A program made the position numbers and the translations under genes. Below, in pieces: positions 13,246 through 14,253 of a DNA stretch of 14,253 bases (position 1 is the stretch's first letter; each line of letters begins with the position of its first letter). Below the pieces are notes generated by a model. The model was not told where the DNA came from and ran no database searches. It saw only the letters and a list, made by a program, of their open reading frames with translations. This stretch comes from SIG673 sp964520875 (GTDB lineage Bacteria > Bacillota > Clostridia > Oscillospirales > CAG-272): the NCBI GenBank assembly GCA_964520875.1, contig CAZFQJ010000031.1, forward strand, positions 1 to 14,253. The letters are read 5' to 3'.

Positions 13246-14253
13246 TCGTCGTCAAGCTTGAGGACCGCCATGAAAGCCTCGGGCGTGACCTCTACGCTTC
13301 CGAGCTTACGCATCTTATTCTTGCCCTCTTTTTGCTTTTCGAGCAGCTTCTTTTTACGCGTTATGTCTCCGCCGTAGCATTTTGCGAGGACGTCCTTACG
13401 CATTGCTTTTACCGTTTCGCGAGCTATGACTTTTCCGCCTATCGCCGCTTGTATCGGTATCTCAAAGAGCGCTCTCGGTATGTTTTCCTTAAGCTTTTCC
13501 GCTATACGTCTCGCTCTTGCATACGCTTTTTCCTCGTGCACTATGAATGAGAGCGCGTCGACTACGTCGCCGTTGAGCATGAAGTCGAGCTTTACGAGCT
13601 TGGACTTTACGTAGCCCATAAGCTCGTAATCGAGCGAAGCGTACCCTTTACTGCGGCTCTTTAACGCGTCGAAGAAATCGTAGATTATCTCGTTAAGCGG
13701 AAGCTGATAATGAAGCTCAGTTCTTGTCGTATCGAGATATTTCATATCGGTAAAGACTCCGCGTCTTTCCTGACAAAGCTCCATTATTCCGCCCACGTAT
13801 TCCGACGGCGTTATTATGCTTGCCTTGACCATAGGCTCGTATGCCGATTCTATGTCGTCCTGAGCCGGATAGTTGGACGGATTGTCGATATACACGGTGG
13901 TACCGTCGCGGCGGTCTATCTTGTATATAACGCTCGGCGCGGTGGTTATTATGTCGAGGTTAAACTCACGTTCTATACGTTCCTGTATTATCTCCATGTG
14001 GAGAAGTCCGAGGAAGCCGCAACGGAATCCGAAGCCGAGAGCCGCGGAGGTCTCCGGCTCGTAGGAAAGAGCGGCGTCGTTTAGTTGGAGCTTTATGAGA
14101 GCGTCACGAAGGTACTCGTATTTGGCTCCGTCCTCCGGGTATATTCCCGAATATACCATAGGCTGAGCTTTTTTAAATCCGGGAAGCGGATCGGACGCGC
14201 CGTTTTCCGCCGTGGTTACTGTATCGCCCACATTGGTATCGGAAAGAGTCTTT
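13242..14253 (-). CDS. lepA: Elongation factor 4 (LepA), C-terminal part (5' end outside window)
   Basis: LepA/EF4 is a translational GTPase that binds the ribosome and affects initiation or back-translocation. The window holds its last 336 residues. The frame stays open to the right edge (KTLSDTNVGDTV...), so the GTG at 14231 is internal. Visible are the end of domain II (VGDTV), and domain III with QPMVYSGIYPEDG, then GFGFRCGFLGLLHMEI, a hallmark of LepA/EF-G-type factors. The EF-G C-like domain follows, with YEPMVKASIITPSEYVG and ERRGVFTDMKYLD. Last comes the LepA-specific C-terminal domain (YGGDITRKKKLLEKQKEGK, then VEVTPEAFMAVLKLDDE). The GTPase G domain lies outside. It overlaps hemW by 4 bases, implying an operon. 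Identification is firm. Confidence 0.97.
   Translation of the reverse strand, partial: KTLSDTNVGDTVTTAENGASDPLPGFKKAQPMVYSGIYPEDGAKYEYLRDALIKLQLNDAALSYEPETSAALGFGFRCGFLGLLHMEIIQERIEREFNLDIITTAPSVIYKIDRRDGTTVYIDNPSNYPAQDDIESAYEPMVKASIITPSEYVGGIMELCQERRGVFTDMKYLDTTRTELHYQLPLNEIIYDFFDALKSRSKGYASLDYELMGYVKSKLVKLDFMLNGDVVDALSFIVHEEKAYARARRIAEKLKENIPRALFEIPIQAAIGGKVIARETVKAMRKDVLAKCYGGDITRKKKLLEKQKEGKNKMRKLGSVEVTPEAFMAVLKLDDE

Noticed and set aside
1..14253. Search for CRISPR repeats, insertion sequences, tRNA or rRNA genes and defence genes
   Set aside because: No regularly spaced repeats, transposase motifs, terminal inverted repeats, tRNA-like cloverleaf or toxin-antitoxin signatures were seen; coding genes fill nearly the whole window.

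Overview
The window looks like a core-genome segment of a Clostridia-type member of the Bacillota, probably an uncultured gut or anaerobe lineage. This rests on several things: a SecA tail with the SEC-C zinc motif, the tightly overlapping lepA-hemW pair, small membrane proteins with the clostridial-style 'LPDxxGxxLI' motif, a roughly balanced base composition with heavy use of ATA (Ile) and AGA (Arg) codons, and purine-rich AAAGGA-type ribosome binding sites. No phage, transposon, CRISPR, rRNA or tRNA signal was seen. Nearly every base is coding, and no gap exceeds about 100 bases.

Layout. Positions 1-8402 form a plus-strand block that looks like one transcription unit: the 3' end of secA, two membrane proteins of unknown function that appear related to each other, a full-length dnaE (DNA polymerase III alpha), a tandem SCP2-like protein, and a class III PLP aminotransferase. 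The gaps within this block are 13-37 bases and none holds a terminator. The block ends at a strong hairpin (8416-8444) that can work in both directions. From the right, a minus-strand block converges on it: the 3' part of lepA, hemW, an ABC exporter ATPase and its permease. In this block lepA/hemW and ATPase/permease share 4-base ATGA overlaps. Last on the minus strand is a Gfo/Idh/MocA-fold protein closely resembling glycoside hydrolase family 109. It has its own well-formed sigma-A-type promoter in the only sizeable intergenic gap (9678-9775).

How the genes fit together. secA, dnaE, lepA and hemW are housekeeping genes for protein export, replication, translation and heme handling. The accessory content consists of the membrane-protein pair between secA and dnaE, the SCP2-like/aminotransferase pair after dnaE, the ABC exporter after hemW, and the GH109-like enzyme. 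The genes that usually follow secA (prfB), dnaE (pfkA/pyk) and lepA-hemW (hrcA-grpE-dnaK) in Bacillota are absent here, so the housekeeping genes sit in a rearranged context.

No clear new defence or mobile system is visible. The most interesting leads are: (1) the membrane-protein pair, in which the larger protein looks like an internal duplication of the smaller; (2) the two-repeat SCP2-like protein coupled to an aminotransferase with an atypical phosphate-loop motif; (3) a DnaE whose PHP domain keeps all nine metal ligands; and (4) a cytoplasmic GH109-like enzyme likely to be mislabelled as a dehydrogenase.
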